Assembly: GCA_014804285.1 (NCBI GenBank) | Contig: JAAVAA010000047.1 | Coordinates: forward strand, 1 to 16,189 | Reading direction: 5' to 3' | From: Lachnospiraceae bacterium | GTDB taxonomy: Bacteria > Bacillota > Clostridia > Lachnospirales > Lachnospiraceae | DNA length: 16,189 bases | Part shown: piece by piece, positions 6,820 through 13,856 of the stretch | Position numbering within the stretch: the stretch's first letter is position 1 | Layout of the letters: each line of letters opens with the position of its first letter | Position numbers and translations under genes: made by a program | The notes under the pieces: generated by a model | The model's database searches: none | Told to the model about the DNA's origin: nothing | Seen by the model: only the letters and a program-made list of their open reading frames with translations

Positions 6820-9276
6820 ATGAATAGTAAATTGTATAAGTTGATGAACTGGCCACGGATTGAGGGTGTTATTTATTCAGAGGAAGACAATCCCCATGAT
6901 ATTTTAGGTCCTCATGTGATAGGAAAAAACGTACTTTTTCAGACTTTCCAGCCGGATGCTGAGGCTGTAACGCTTATTACACAGCCGGGAGATAAGAAGC
7001 ACAAAATGGAAATGGCAGATGAGGCCGGTTTTTTTGCTTATGCAATGGCTGGTAAGATTCCTGATGAATATGTATATGAAGTACATGAGAAAGATGGAAC
7101 GAGCAAGATTATCAAGGATGCATATCGTTATCAGGTGGGAATGGATCAAAAAGACATTGACAAGTTTAATGCCGGAATACACTATACGGTATACGAAAAA
7201 CTGGGTGCACATCCTATGACCGTTTCCGGCGTTTCGGGCACCTTTTTTGCCGTATGGGCTCCCAATGCGCTGAGAGTCAGTGTGGTTGGGGATTTCAATA
7301 ACTGGGATGGAAGAGCCCATCAGATGAAACGAAATGCAAAAGGCGGTATTTTTGAAATTTTTATACCCGATGTGGGACCGGGAGAATGTTATAAATATGA
7401 GATTAAGGCAAAGGGAGGAATTACCTTCCTGAAAGCAGACCCGTACGCGTTTGGACAGCAGCTTCGTCCGGACACGGCATCTGTTGTGAGAGATATTACT
7501 TCTTATGCGTGGAAGGATCAAAAGTGGATGAAAGGCCGGGAGGCTGTTCAGGGGTCCGATACTCCGGTCAGCGTTTATGAAGTGTATCTTGGATCGTTTA
7601 AAAGGGATGCGGATACCGGTGATTTTTTAAACTATCGTGTTTTGGCAGAGGAAATCATCAGCTATGTAAAGAAAACTGGATATACGCATGTGGAACTGAT
7701 GCCGGTAATGGAGCATCCTCTTGATGCTTCATGGGGATATCAGGTGATTGGGTATTATGCGCCGACTGCAAGATATGGAAGTGCGGAAGATTTTATGTAT
7801 TTTGTGGATGCATTGCATCAGGCGGGAATTGGGGTGATTCTGGACTGGGTTCCTGCACATTTTCCGAGAGATACTTACGGGCTTTCAGGCTTTGACGGAA
7901 CCTGCCTTTATGAGCATGCGGATCCAAGGCAGGGAGCTCACCCGCATTGGGGAACCCTGATTTATAATTATGGACGGCCTCAGGTTGCAAATTATCTGAT
8001 TGCCAATGCCATGTACTGGGTGGAAAAATACCATGTGGACGGAATCAGAATGGATGCGGTAGCGTCCATGCTTTATCTGGATTATGGAAAGAATGATGGG
8101 GAATGGGTTGCCAATATTTATGGAGGCAATGAAAATCTGGAAGCAGTAGAACTATTAAAACATTTGAATTCTATTATGAAAAAGCGTAATCCGGGCGTCC
8201 TCATGATTGCAGAGGAGTCTACTGCATGGCCGAAGATTACAGGCAGCCTTGAGGAGGACGGACTTGGGTTTGATATGAAATGGAATATGGGATTTATGAA
8301 TGATTATCTGTCTTATATCAGTTATGATCCTTATTTCCGGTCACATCATCACAATGAATTGACATTTAGTATGATTTATGCTTACAGTGAGAACTTTACA
8401 CTGGTATTTTCTCATGATGAGGTGGTTCATGGAAAATCCACTTTGATCGGTAAAATGCCGGGTAATAGGGAAGATAAATTTGCAAATCTGCGTATCACCT
8501 ATGCTTATATGATGACCCATCCTGGTAAAAAACTCTTGTTTATGGGACAGGATATCGCAGAGTTTCGTGAATTTGATGAGTCTAGGCAGACTGAGTGGTC
8601 ATTGCTTTCTTACGATGAGCATAAGGGAATCTATAGACTGGTACAGGATTTAAATAAATTGTACAAAGAAAAACCGGCTTTGTACGCACTGGATACCAGT
8701 CCGGAAGGATTTGAGTGGATTAACTGCATTTCAGCGGAAAAATGTATGGTTTCGTTCCTGCGCAAGACGGATAAGCCGGAAGAAATGCTAGTAGTTACCG
8801 TGAATTTTGCCAATGTTGAGCAGGAATTTGTGGTAGGAGTTCCGCTGGAAGGTAAGTATAAAGAGATCTTAAATACCGATGCAAAATGCTATGGCGGTCA
8901 GGGAAGAGTTAACGGACGGGCGAAGTGTGTTTTGGAAGAAGAAGTAGACGGAAAGCCCTATTCCTTTAAAATGACTGCTGCACCCTTGTCCGCAAGTATT
9001 TTTACTTTTATTCCTTATACGGAAAAAGAAAAACAGCAGATTGCAAAGAAGAAAGCGGAGCAGGAAGCTATTCGCCATGCGCAGGCAGCCATGCGTGAAG
9101 CGGAAGAGGCCAAAAAGCTTGCACTTGCAGCAAAGGAAGAAGCGGCGGAAGCCAGAAAGCAGGCAAGAGAGGCCGAAAAGCGTGCCAAGGCGGCAGAGGA
9201 AAAGGCTGAGAAAGAATTGCAGAGGGCTTTGGAAGAGCAAAAGCGTGTTGAGAGCATAAAAAAGAATCAGGAGTAA
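6820..9276 (+). CDS. glgB: 1,4-alpha-glucan branching enzyme with helical C-terminal extension
   Basis: GlgB cuts an alpha-1,4 glucan chain and rejoins it as an alpha-1,6 branch during glycogen synthesis. An N-terminal domain (about 1-110) precedes a CBM48 module (about 138-230, with VVGDFNNWDG). A GH13 barrel follows with D412 (GIRMDAV), E465 (IAEEST) and D533 (FSHDEV). The spacings of 53 and 68 residues between these catalytic residues equal those of E. coli GlgB (D405, E458, D526). A beta-sandwich ends near residue 732 (SIFTFIPY). The last 85 residues or so (734-818) are an Ala/Glu/Lys/Arg-rich, proline-free helix absent from standard enzymes of about 640-730 residues. The ATG at 6820 was chosen because GGAGG at 6809-6813 is correctly spaced; the GTG at 6793 lies before that site. 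No glgA, glgC or glgP is nearby. mscS begins 2 bases after the stop. Confidence 0.96.
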   Translation: MNSKLYKLMNWPRIEGVIYSEEDNPHDILGPHVIGKNVLFQTFQPDAEAVTLITQPGDKKHKMEMADEAGFFAYAMAGKIPDEYVYEVHEKDGTSKIIKDAYRYQVGMDQKDIDKFNAGIHYTVYEKLGAHPMTVSGVSGTFFAVWAPNALRVSVVGDFNNWDGRAHQMKRNAKGGIFEIFIPDVGPGECYKYEIKAKGGITFLKADPYAFGQQLRPDTASVVRDITSYAWKDQKWMKGREAVQGSDTPVSVYEVYLGSFKRDADTGDFLNYRVLAEEIISYVKKTGYTHVELMPVMEHPLDASWGYQVIGYYAPTARYGSAEDFMYFVDALHQAGIGVILDWVPAHFPRDTYGLSGFDGTCLYEHADPRQGAHPHWGTLIYNYGRPQVANYLIANAMYWVEKYHVDGIRMDAVASMLYLDYGKNDGEWVANIYGGNENLEAVELLKHLNSIMKKRNPGVLMIAEESTAWPKITGSLEEDGLGFDMKWNMGFMNDYLSYISYDPYFRSHHHNELTFSMIYAYSENFTLVFSHDEVVHGKSTLIGKMPGNREDKFANLRITYAYMMTHPGKKLLFMGQDIAEFREFDESRQTEWSLLSYDEHKGIYRLVQDLNKLYKEKPALYALDTSPEGFEWINCISAEKCMVSFLRKTDKPEEMLVVTVNFANVEQEFVVGVPLEGKYKEILNTDAKCYGGQGRVNGRAKCVLEEEVDGKPYSFKMTAAPLSASIFTFIPYTEKEKQQIAKKKAEQEAIRHAQAAMREAEEAKKLALAAKEEAAEARKQAREAEKRAKAAEEKAEKELQRALEEQKRVESIKKNQE

Positions 9277-9278
9277 TC

Positions 9279-10124
9279 ATGGATATCCAGCAGATTGGTA
9301 AAGAAGCAGGAGTAATTGAAAAATTTCTTCAGGAGCTCCCTGAAAAGGCGTTTCATTTAGGACTTCGGGTGGTGCTTGCAGCATTGGCGTTTCTGATCGG
9401 AGTACAGCTTATAAGGCTGGTTCGTCATGTGCTGAAAAAGACTCTTGGCAGAAGCAGGGTAGATGACAGTGCAGTGAGCTTCATTGATTCCTTTGTTAAA
9501 TTTGGAATGTATTTTATTCTGGTGCTTACTGTTGCTTCCGGTTTGGGAGTGGATGCTGCAAGTATCATTGCTCTGCTGGGATCAGCCAGCGTGGCAATTG
9601 GTCTGGCGGTACAGGGGAGCCTCAGCAATTTTGCGGGAGGAGTGCTTCTTTTGATTCTAAAACCCTTTGCACCGGGAGATTATATCAGAGATGGCGCCGG
9701 AAATGAGGGAACGGTGGAGAGCATAGATGTATTTTACACCCATCTGATTACACCGGATCACAAGAGTATCGTACTTCCCAATGGAACTCTTGCGAATGGA
9801 TCCATTATAAATTTTACGAAATGTCCCACTAGGAGGTTGGATATTTCTGTAGGGATTTCATACAAGGATGATATCAAAAGAGCAAAAGCGGTCCTTATAG
9901 ATTTATTAAAGTCTGATTCGGCAGTGTTGAAGGATGAAGATGTACTTGTGTTTGTGGATACACTTGGAGACAGCAGTGTGATATTAAATCTCCGCTGCTG
10001 GACTTTGCAGAGCGATTACTGGACGGCAAAGTGGCGTTTGACGGAAGAGACAAAATATGCGCTGGATGAGGCGGGGATCAACATTCCCTATCCGCAGATT
10101 GATGTGCATGTGGAGCAAAATTAA
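9279..10124 (+). CDS. mscS: Small-conductance mechanosensitive channel
   Basis: MscS-family channels open under membrane tension and release solutes during osmotic downshock. The 281-residue protein has three predicted membrane helices: about 27-48, 73-88, and a pore-lining third helix about 95-128. The third contains the Gly/Ala-packed motif LGSASVAIGLAVQGSLSNFAGG typical of MscS TM3. The cytoplasmic beta domain follows, with PFAPGDYI, GTVESIDVFYTHL and the family motif VLPNGTLANGSIINFT. The length is that of the minimal E. coli MscS type. The ATG lies 2 bases after glgB, and its ribosome site AGGAG (9269-9273) is inside the end of glgB, so the two are co-translated. The functional tie to glycogen is not obvious; osmotic stress may be the common theme, but that is inference. 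The first downstream hairpin that could end its transcript is the stem-loop at 10161-10245. Confidence 0.95.
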   Translation: MDIQQIGKEAGVIEKFLQELPEKAFHLGLRVVLAALAFLIGVQLIRLVRHVLKKTLGRSRVDDSAVSFIDSFVKFGMYFILVLTVASGLGVDAASIIALLGSASVAIGLAVQGSLSNFAGGVLLLILKPFAPGDYIRDGAGNEGTVESIDVFYTHLITPDHKSIVLPNGTLANGSIINFTKCPTRRLDISVGISYKDDIKRAKAVLIDLLKSDSAVLKDEDVLVFVDTLGDSSVILNLRCWTLQSDYWTAKWRLTEETKYALDEAGINIPYPQIDVHVEQN

Positions 10125-10160
10125 CGTATAGCTGGTTTACATGTAATATCTAAACGACCA

Positions 10161-10245
10161 CTCGGATAAGAAACAAAATTCTACGTCACCACGCTCGATA
10201 AAGCGTTCGCGAATTGGTTCCTTTAGAATTTGTTTCTGATCCGAG
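10161..10245 (-). repeat. Stem-loop element, copy A (minus orientation)
   Basis: Arms at 10161-10183 and 10224-10245 pair over about 21 bp with one mismatch and one extra A. They enclose a 40-nt core (10184-10223). Read on the minus strand, the core is identical to copy B except at two positions (10217 and 10189), which form a C-G pair here and a G-C pair in copy B. The core includes ATTCGCGAACGCTTTATCGA and can form an inner 5-bp hairpin ACGCT/AGCGT with a 6-base loop. On the + strand the right arm is followed by TTAGTTTTTG, so this copy could also terminate mscS transcripts. Confidence 0.85.
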
Positions 10246-10386
10246 TTAGTTTTTGTCTAACGGAAAAACAGCTAATGAAATGACTTCACTACAGTTGCCT
10301 AATTTACTGTCTGGCTGACTGCCAAAGAGTGAACCGTTCGACATTAGTGGAGTTACCATTTGGGCTTTGCGTTATTCAGTAATCCA
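10246..10386. other. Structured spacer between the two stem-loop copies
   Basis: No open reading frame of note is present. Several complementary stretches are visible on the + strand. GTTAG/CTAAC (10245-10249 with 10257-10261) makes a short hairpin. AAATGACTTCACT (10278-10290) pairs with AGTGGAGTTACCATTT (10346-10361) with one 3-base bulge and one G-T pair. Between these arms lie two small hairpins, ACAGT/ACTGT (10291-10295 with 10306-10310) and TGGC/GCCA (10312-10315 with 10321-10324). An alternative pairing, CTAATG with CATTAG, competes with the long stem. This could be a branched RNA fold or chance; no promoter was found that would clearly transcribe it on its own. Confidence 0.45.
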
Positions 10387-10470
10387 GCTCAGATTAAAAT
10401 AAATCCTAAAGGAAGCAATTCGCGAACGCTTTATCGAGCGTGCTGACGTAGGATTTATTTTAATCTGAGC
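10387..10470 (+). repeat. Stem-loop element, copy B (plus orientation)
   Basis: Arms at 10387-10408 and 10449-10470 are perfectly complementary over 22 bp. They enclose a 40-nt core (10409-10448) that matches copy A in inverted orientation at 38 of 40 positions. The arms resemble those of copy A but differ at several sites, with matching changes on the opposite arm: CTCAGAT/ATCTGAG here against CTCGGAT/ATCCGAG, and AATCCTA/TAGGATT here against AATTCTA/TAGAATT. The inner 5-bp hairpin is at 10426-10430 and 10437-10441. No T run follows, so this copy is not an obvious terminator on the + strand. Confidence 0.9.
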
Positions 10471-10512
10471 GTACGACTTATATACGCATACCCTGTCAAA
10501 CGTAAATTTCTC

Positions 10513-10541
10513 TTGCAAAATATACACTTTACCCTTATAAT
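10513..10541 (+). promoter_or_regulatory. Predicted strong promoter of the tRNA-Thr gene
   Basis: TTGCAA (10513-10518) and a consensus TATAAT (10536-10541) are separated by exactly 17 bases. Transcription would start near 10548, about 30 nt before the mature tRNA 5' end. The rest of 10471-10577 shows nothing else I can name. Confidence 0.8.
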
Positions 10542-10577
10542 TATTTTGTTGCAGGTTCAAAAGAACCGCAGAGAGAC

Positions 10578-10650
10578 GCTACTGTGGCTCAGCAGGTAGA
10601 GCAGCTGATTCGTAATCAGCAGGTCAGGGGTTCGAGTCCCCTCAGTAGCT
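10578..10650 (+). tRNA. tRNA-Thr (anticodon CGT)
   Basis: A complete cloverleaf of 73 nt is visible. The acceptor stem GCTACTG pairs with CAGTAGC, and the D stem is GCTC/GAGC. The anticodon stem GCTGA/TCAGC carries the loop TTCGTAA, with CGT at positions 34-36 reading ACG (threonine). The T stem AGGGG/CCCCT carries the loop TTCGAGT. The discriminator base is T, and CCA is not encoded (TACA follows), so it is added after transcription. G1-C72 and C2-G71 fit threonine tRNAs. A promoter lies upstream and a hairpin terminator starts 4 bases after the gene. Confidence 0.96.
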
Positions 10651-10653
10651 TAC

Positions 10654-10691
10654 AATAGGAGGCTGGTATACAGTCTCCTATTTTTTCTTTT
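10654..10691 (+). terminator. Rho-independent terminator of tRNA-Thr
   Basis: A 12-bp stem with one G-T pair (AATAGGAGGCTG at 10654-10665 with CAGTCTCCTATT at 10671-10682) encloses the 5-base loop GTATA. A long T tract with one C (10681-10691) follows. The 3' arm contains the stop codon of the convergent permease gene, and the T tract is its last lysine codons on the other strand. Confidence 0.88.
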
Positions 10692-11520
10692 TGTATAGAT
10701 GTTCCAGATATTGAATGGCCTGATAAAGACCCATGGCAATAATACAAAGGATAATGATGGAAGTGATCACCATATTCAGTTTAAATACCTGGGAACCGTA
10801 GATGATTAGATACCCCAGACCGCGCCTTGCAGCAAGAAATTCACCGATGATTACGCCTACCAGAGCGAGACCAATATTAACTTTCATGTTGCTTAAAATG
10901 ATCGGAATGGAGGAGGGAAGAACAACCTTAAAAAACGCATCTATGCGGTTCCCGCCAAGAGTATAGATCAGTTTCAGCTTTTCGGAATCCGTATGAGAAA
11001 AGCCGGTATAGAGGCTGATGATGGAACCAAAGATGGCAACGGATATTCCGGCAACGATAATGGTATCCGTTCCGGTGCCGAGCCATACGATAAAAAGCGG
11101 AGCGAGAGCGGATTTGGGCAGGCTGTTGAGAACCACAAGGTAGGGTTCCAAAATCTCAGATAAGGTTTTCGAATACCATAAAGCAGTGGCCGTAATCATG
11201 GCGATCAAGGTAATTAACAGAAAACTGACCATTGTTTCCATTAGTGTTATTCCGGTATGTGTAAAAAAGGAGCCATCTGCCAGCATCTGACCAAAATAGG
11301 AGATGACCATGCCGGGGCTGCTGAAAAAGAAGGTATCGATAAGTCCTAATCTGCCGGCGGATTCCCAGATAATCAAAAATACTGCAAAGATGAGAAGACG
11401 TGCAGTGGTGATGAGATGGTGATGCCGATGATGCGCACGAATATAGGACTCTTGAGCGGTAAGCTGTCCGGTGAGGGGAGAAGTTTTTACGGGTGAAGTT
11501 GTTTTCTCAGGTATATTCAT
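10678..11520 (-). CDS. ABC transporter permease, nitrate/sulfonate/taurine (SsuC/TauC-like) family
   Basis: This inner-membrane protein would form the channel of an importer together with the ATPase encoded just upstream on the same strand. The 280 residues contain about six hydrophobic segments, the first being LLIFAVFLIIWESAG. The cytoplasmic EAA-type loop that docks the ATPase is visible as TLGGNRIDAFFKVVLPSSIP. The N-terminal cytoplasmic part is polar and contains the histidine cluster HHRHHH before the first helix. The ATG at 11520 is preserved by AAGGAG at 8 bases spacing; a longer frame to 11583 would overlap the ATPase gene far more. Overlap with the ATPase gene is 14 bases. No substrate-binding protein is nearby, so the substrate cannot be named; sulfonates, nitrate, taurine and thiamine precursors are the family's known cargos. 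The last four codons (KKKK) are the T tract of the tRNA terminator. Confidence 0.92.
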   Translation of the reverse strand: MNIPEKTTSPVKTSPLTGQLTAQESYIRAHHRHHHLITTARLLIFAVFLIIWESAGRLGLIDTFFFSSPGMVISYFGQMLADGSFFTHTGITLMETMVSFLLITLIAMITATALWYSKTLSEILEPYLVVLNSLPKSALAPLFIVWLGTGTDTIIVAGISVAIFGSIISLYTGFSHTDSEKLKLIYTLGGNRIDAFFKVVLPSSIPIILSNMKVNIGLALVGVIIGEFLAARRGLGYLIIYGSQVFKLNMVITSIIILCIIAMGLYQAIQYLEHLYKKKK

Positions 11521-12268
11521 CTGAAATCTCCTTCCACAGTAAAGTGAACAAATTGTTGAATTCCGGTGCATTTCTCGCTGCAAGGGGAGAATTTTCCGTC
11601 ATGGAAAGATGAACCGGTATATTGTTTTTGATGGTGGCAGGGCGCCTTGTCATGACTAGAATTCTGTCAGCCAGTGAGATGGCCTCAGAAAGATCATGAG
11701 TGATCAGGATGGCAGTAATCCGGCTTTTACGGATAATGTTGCCAATGTCTGCGGAAACCGTCAGCCGGGTTTGGTAATCCAGAGCGCTGAACGGTTCATC
11801 GAGAAGCAAAAGTGCAGGCTCCATGACCATGGTTCGTATCAGAGCGGCGCGCTGCTTCATGCCTCCTGATAATTCGCTGGGTTTTTTATCTTTAAACTTA
11901 TATAAGCCGTAATCATTCAGCAAATGATTTGCAAGATCTTCTTTTTCCTTGGTCAGTGTGCCTGTTATTTCGGGACCAAGTAATACATTCTTCCAAATTG
12001 AACGCCATTCCAGAAGATGATCTTGCTGGAGCATATAGCCAATTTGAATGTCATTTGCCTGATTTAACAGGATTTCACCTGATTCGGGTTTAAGAAGGCC
12101 TGCAATAATAGAAAGCAGCGTAGATTTTCCGCAGCCACTGGGGCCTACAATAGCGATGAATTCACCCCGATCTACCTGAAAGGATATGTGATCAAGCGCT
12201 TTGGTTTCCCCTTTTAGATTGTGATAGGAAAAGCAGATATCCCTGCATTCCAAAATAGGCTGTTCCAT
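11507..12268 (-). CDS. ABC transporter ATPase, nitrate/sulfonate/taurine (SsuB/TauB-like) family
   Basis: This is the ATP-hydrolysing subunit that powers the adjacent permease. The 253-residue protein carries all standard motifs: Walker A GPSGCGKST (42-50), Q-loop around QQD (81-83), signature LSGGMKQR (133-140), Walker B LLLLDE (153-158) with the D-loop SALD, and the switch histidine H191 in ITHDLSEA. Overall sequence style, for example DEPFSALDYQTR and LVMTRRPATI, is that of the TauB/SsuB/NrtD group. It overlaps the permease start by 14 bases, so the two are translated together. GAGG precedes the ATG at 12268. The unit is divergent from argH over a 155-base gap that shows no riboswitch or operator I can identify, so regulation and substrate remain open. 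Confidence 0.94.
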   Translation of the reverse strand: MEQPILECRDICFSYHNLKGETKALDHISFQVDRGEFIAIVGPSGCGKSTLLSIIAGLLKPESGEILLNQANDIQIGYMLQQDHLLEWRSIWKNVLLGPEITGTLTKEKEDLANHLLNDYGLYKFKDKKPSELSGGMKQRAALIRTMVMEPALLLLDEPFSALDYQTRLTVSADIGNIIRKSRITAILITHDLSEAISLADRILVMTRRPATIKNNIPVHLSMTENSPLAARNAPEFNNLFTLLWKEISDEYT

Positions 12269-12360
12269 TTAAGGACCTCATTTCCCTTTTTTATACTACT
12301 AATCTATGAACATTCGACATTTGTGTGCCGGATATGTCATGGATTTCGTGAAATATAACA

Positions 12361-12389
12361 TTGAAAAGAAACGAAAAATATGATAGTAT
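12361..12389 (+). promoter_or_regulatory. Candidate promoter for argH-asd
   Basis: TTGAAA (12361-12366) is followed after 17 bases by TAGTAT (12384-12389), five and four matches to consensus. An overlapping TATGAT at 12379 is a better -10 but has no -35 at the right distance. The start point would lie about 20 bases before the ribosome site. In the rest of the 12269-12423 gap I see no clear ARG box, T-box or riboswitch. Confidence 0.35.
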
Positions 12390-12423
12390 CAAATTCAGAT
12401 TTAATAATTGGAGGAATAAGCTT

Positions 12424-13815
12424 ATGGCTCAATTATGGGGAGGTCGGTTTACCAAGGAAACCGATGACCTGGTTTATCAGTTTAATGCTTCCATTCATTT
12501 TGACAAAAAATTATTTGAGCAGGACATCGAAGGAAGCATTGCCCATGTGGTTATGCTTGAAAAGCAGGGAGTCATTTCTTTGGAGGAAAAGGATGCCATT
12601 GTGAAAGGCCTGACCGGCATCCGAACGGATGTAGGGCAGGGAAAGCTGGCTATTTCAGAAGAATTTGAAGATATACACAGCTTTGTAGAGACAAAATTGA
12701 TTGAACGGATCGGTGATGCCGGAAAGAAGATGCACACTGGAAGAAGCAGAAATGATCAAGTGGCATTGGATATGAAGCTTTATGTAAGAAGCGAAGTGTT
12801 AATAGTTTCTGATTGTCTTCTGGGCTTGATGGATACGCTGATTTCCATTATGGAGAATAATCTGACGACTTATATGCCGGGCTTTACACATTTACAGAAG
12901 GCCCAGCCCACAACGCTTGCCCATCATATGGGTGCATATTTTGAAATGTTTAAGAGAGACTGGCTCAGGCTGTCAGATATATATAAGAGAATGAATTACT
13001 GCCCGCTGGGCTCAGGTGCCTTTGCGGGAACCACATATCCTTTGGATCGTGCATATACAGCGGCCTTGATGGGATTTGAGGGACCGACCCTTAACAGTAT
13101 GGATTCTGTGGCGGACAGAGACTATATCATAGAATTTTTATCCGCATTATCTACGATCATGATGCATTTGAGCAGATTTTCGGAGGAAGTGATCATCTGG
13201 AATTCCAATGAGTATCGTTTTGTTGATATTGATGATGGATTTTCTACAGGAAGCAGTATTATGCCGCAAAAGAAAAATCCAGACATAGCGGAATTGGTAA
13301 GAGGGAAGACCGGGCGTGTTTATGGTGCGCTGGTTTCCATCCTGACAACCATGAAAGGAATTCCCCTTGCGTATAATAAGGATATGCAGGAGGATAAAGA
13401 GGTCACATTTGATGCTATTGAGACGGTGAAGAGTTGTCTGGTTCTATTTAATGGAATGCTTGAAACCATGAAATTTAATCATCCGGTTATGGAGCAGAGT
13501 GCCATGAATGGATTTACCAATGCAACGGATGCGGCGGATTATCTGGTAGGAAAAGGGGTTCCTTTCAGGGATGCCCATGGAATTATCGGCAGACTGGTTC
13601 TATACTGCATTGAAAAGAATACTTGCATCGATAATCTCAGCATACAGGAACTGCAGGAGATCAGCCCGGTATTTGAAGCGGATATTTATGAGGCAGTCAG
13701 CTTGAAAACCTGTGTAGAAAAACGGCTTACCATAGGAGCTCCGGGGCAGGAGGCTATGAAGGAAGTGATTCGGATCAATAAGGATTTTTTAAGTGCCTGC
13801 AGGGAAAAGCGCTAG
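12424..13815 (+). CDS. argH: Argininosuccinate lyase
   Basis: ArgH splits argininosuccinate into arginine and fumarate, the last step of arginine synthesis. The product has 463 residues, normal for the family, and belongs to the fumarase/aspartase superfamily. It begins AQLWGGRFTKETD, carries TGRSRNDQ (substrate binding) and HLQKAQPTTLAHH, and has the superfamily signature GSSIMPQKKNPD with the catalytic-loop serines S277 and S278. I chose the ATG at 12424 because GGAGG at 12410-12414 sits 9 nt upstream, and because the residues before it in the open frame do not resemble ArgH. argG is not in the window. asd follows after 41 bases on the same strand with no terminator between, so the two are probably one transcript. 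Confidence 0.97.
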   Translation: MAQLWGGRFTKETDDLVYQFNASIHFDKKLFEQDIEGSIAHVVMLEKQGVISLEEKDAIVKGLTGIRTDVGQGKLAISEEFEDIHSFVETKLIERIGDAGKKMHTGRSRNDQVALDMKLYVRSEVLIVSDCLLGLMDTLISIMENNLTTYMPGFTHLQKAQPTTLAHHMGAYFEMFKRDWLRLSDIYKRMNYCPLGSGAFAGTTYPLDRAYTAALMGFEGPTLNSMDSVADRDYIIEFLSALSTIMMHLSRFSEEVIIWNSNEYRFVDIDDGFSTGSSIMPQKKNPDIAELVRGKTGRVYGALVSILTTMKGIPLAYNKDMQEDKEVTFDAIETVKSCLVLFNGMLETMKFNHPVMEQSAMNGFTNATDAADYLVGKGVPFRDAHGIIGRLVLYCIEKNTCIDNLSIQELQEISPVFEADIYEAVSLKTCVEKRLTIGAPGQEAMKEVIRINKDFLSACREKR

Positions 13816-13856
13816 AATAACAAAACAGACAAGAAGAGAAAGGAGTAACAATAGAA

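Noticed and set aside
6904..7521. A 205-codon open frame on the minus strand inside glgB
   Set aside because: It is fully opposite the well-supported N-terminal and CBM48 domains of GlgB and has no recognisable motif.
8869..9280. Several long open frames opposite or out of frame with the GlgB tail
   Set aside because: They arise from the repetitive GCA/GAA/AAG codons of the tail; products are Ser/Ala/Leu- or Arg-rich and have no ribosome site.
10161..10470. Integron attC site, retron msr-msd, CRISPR or ribozyme as explanation of the stem-loop pair
   Set aside because: attC sites have conserved ends and variable centres, the opposite of what is seen. No integrase, reverse transcriptase or cas gene is present and there are only two copies, facing each other. 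The conserved words of hammerhead or twister ribozymes are absent.
10490..10500. TTGACA on the minus strand as a -35 box for transcription into the stem-loop pair
   Set aside because: The nearest -10-like sequence (TATAAG) is only about 11 bases away and no acceptable box lies at 16-18 bases.
10372..10560. A 62-codon open frame on the minus strand across stem-loop B and the tRNA promoter
   Set aside because: It runs through the perfect palindrome and the TTGCAA/TATAAT promoter and has no protein-like composition.
12269..12423. Riboswitch, T-box or ARG box between the ABC genes and argH
   Set aside because: Only a partial TGAACATTC word resembles an ARG half-site and there is no convincing palindrome or terminator/antiterminator structure.
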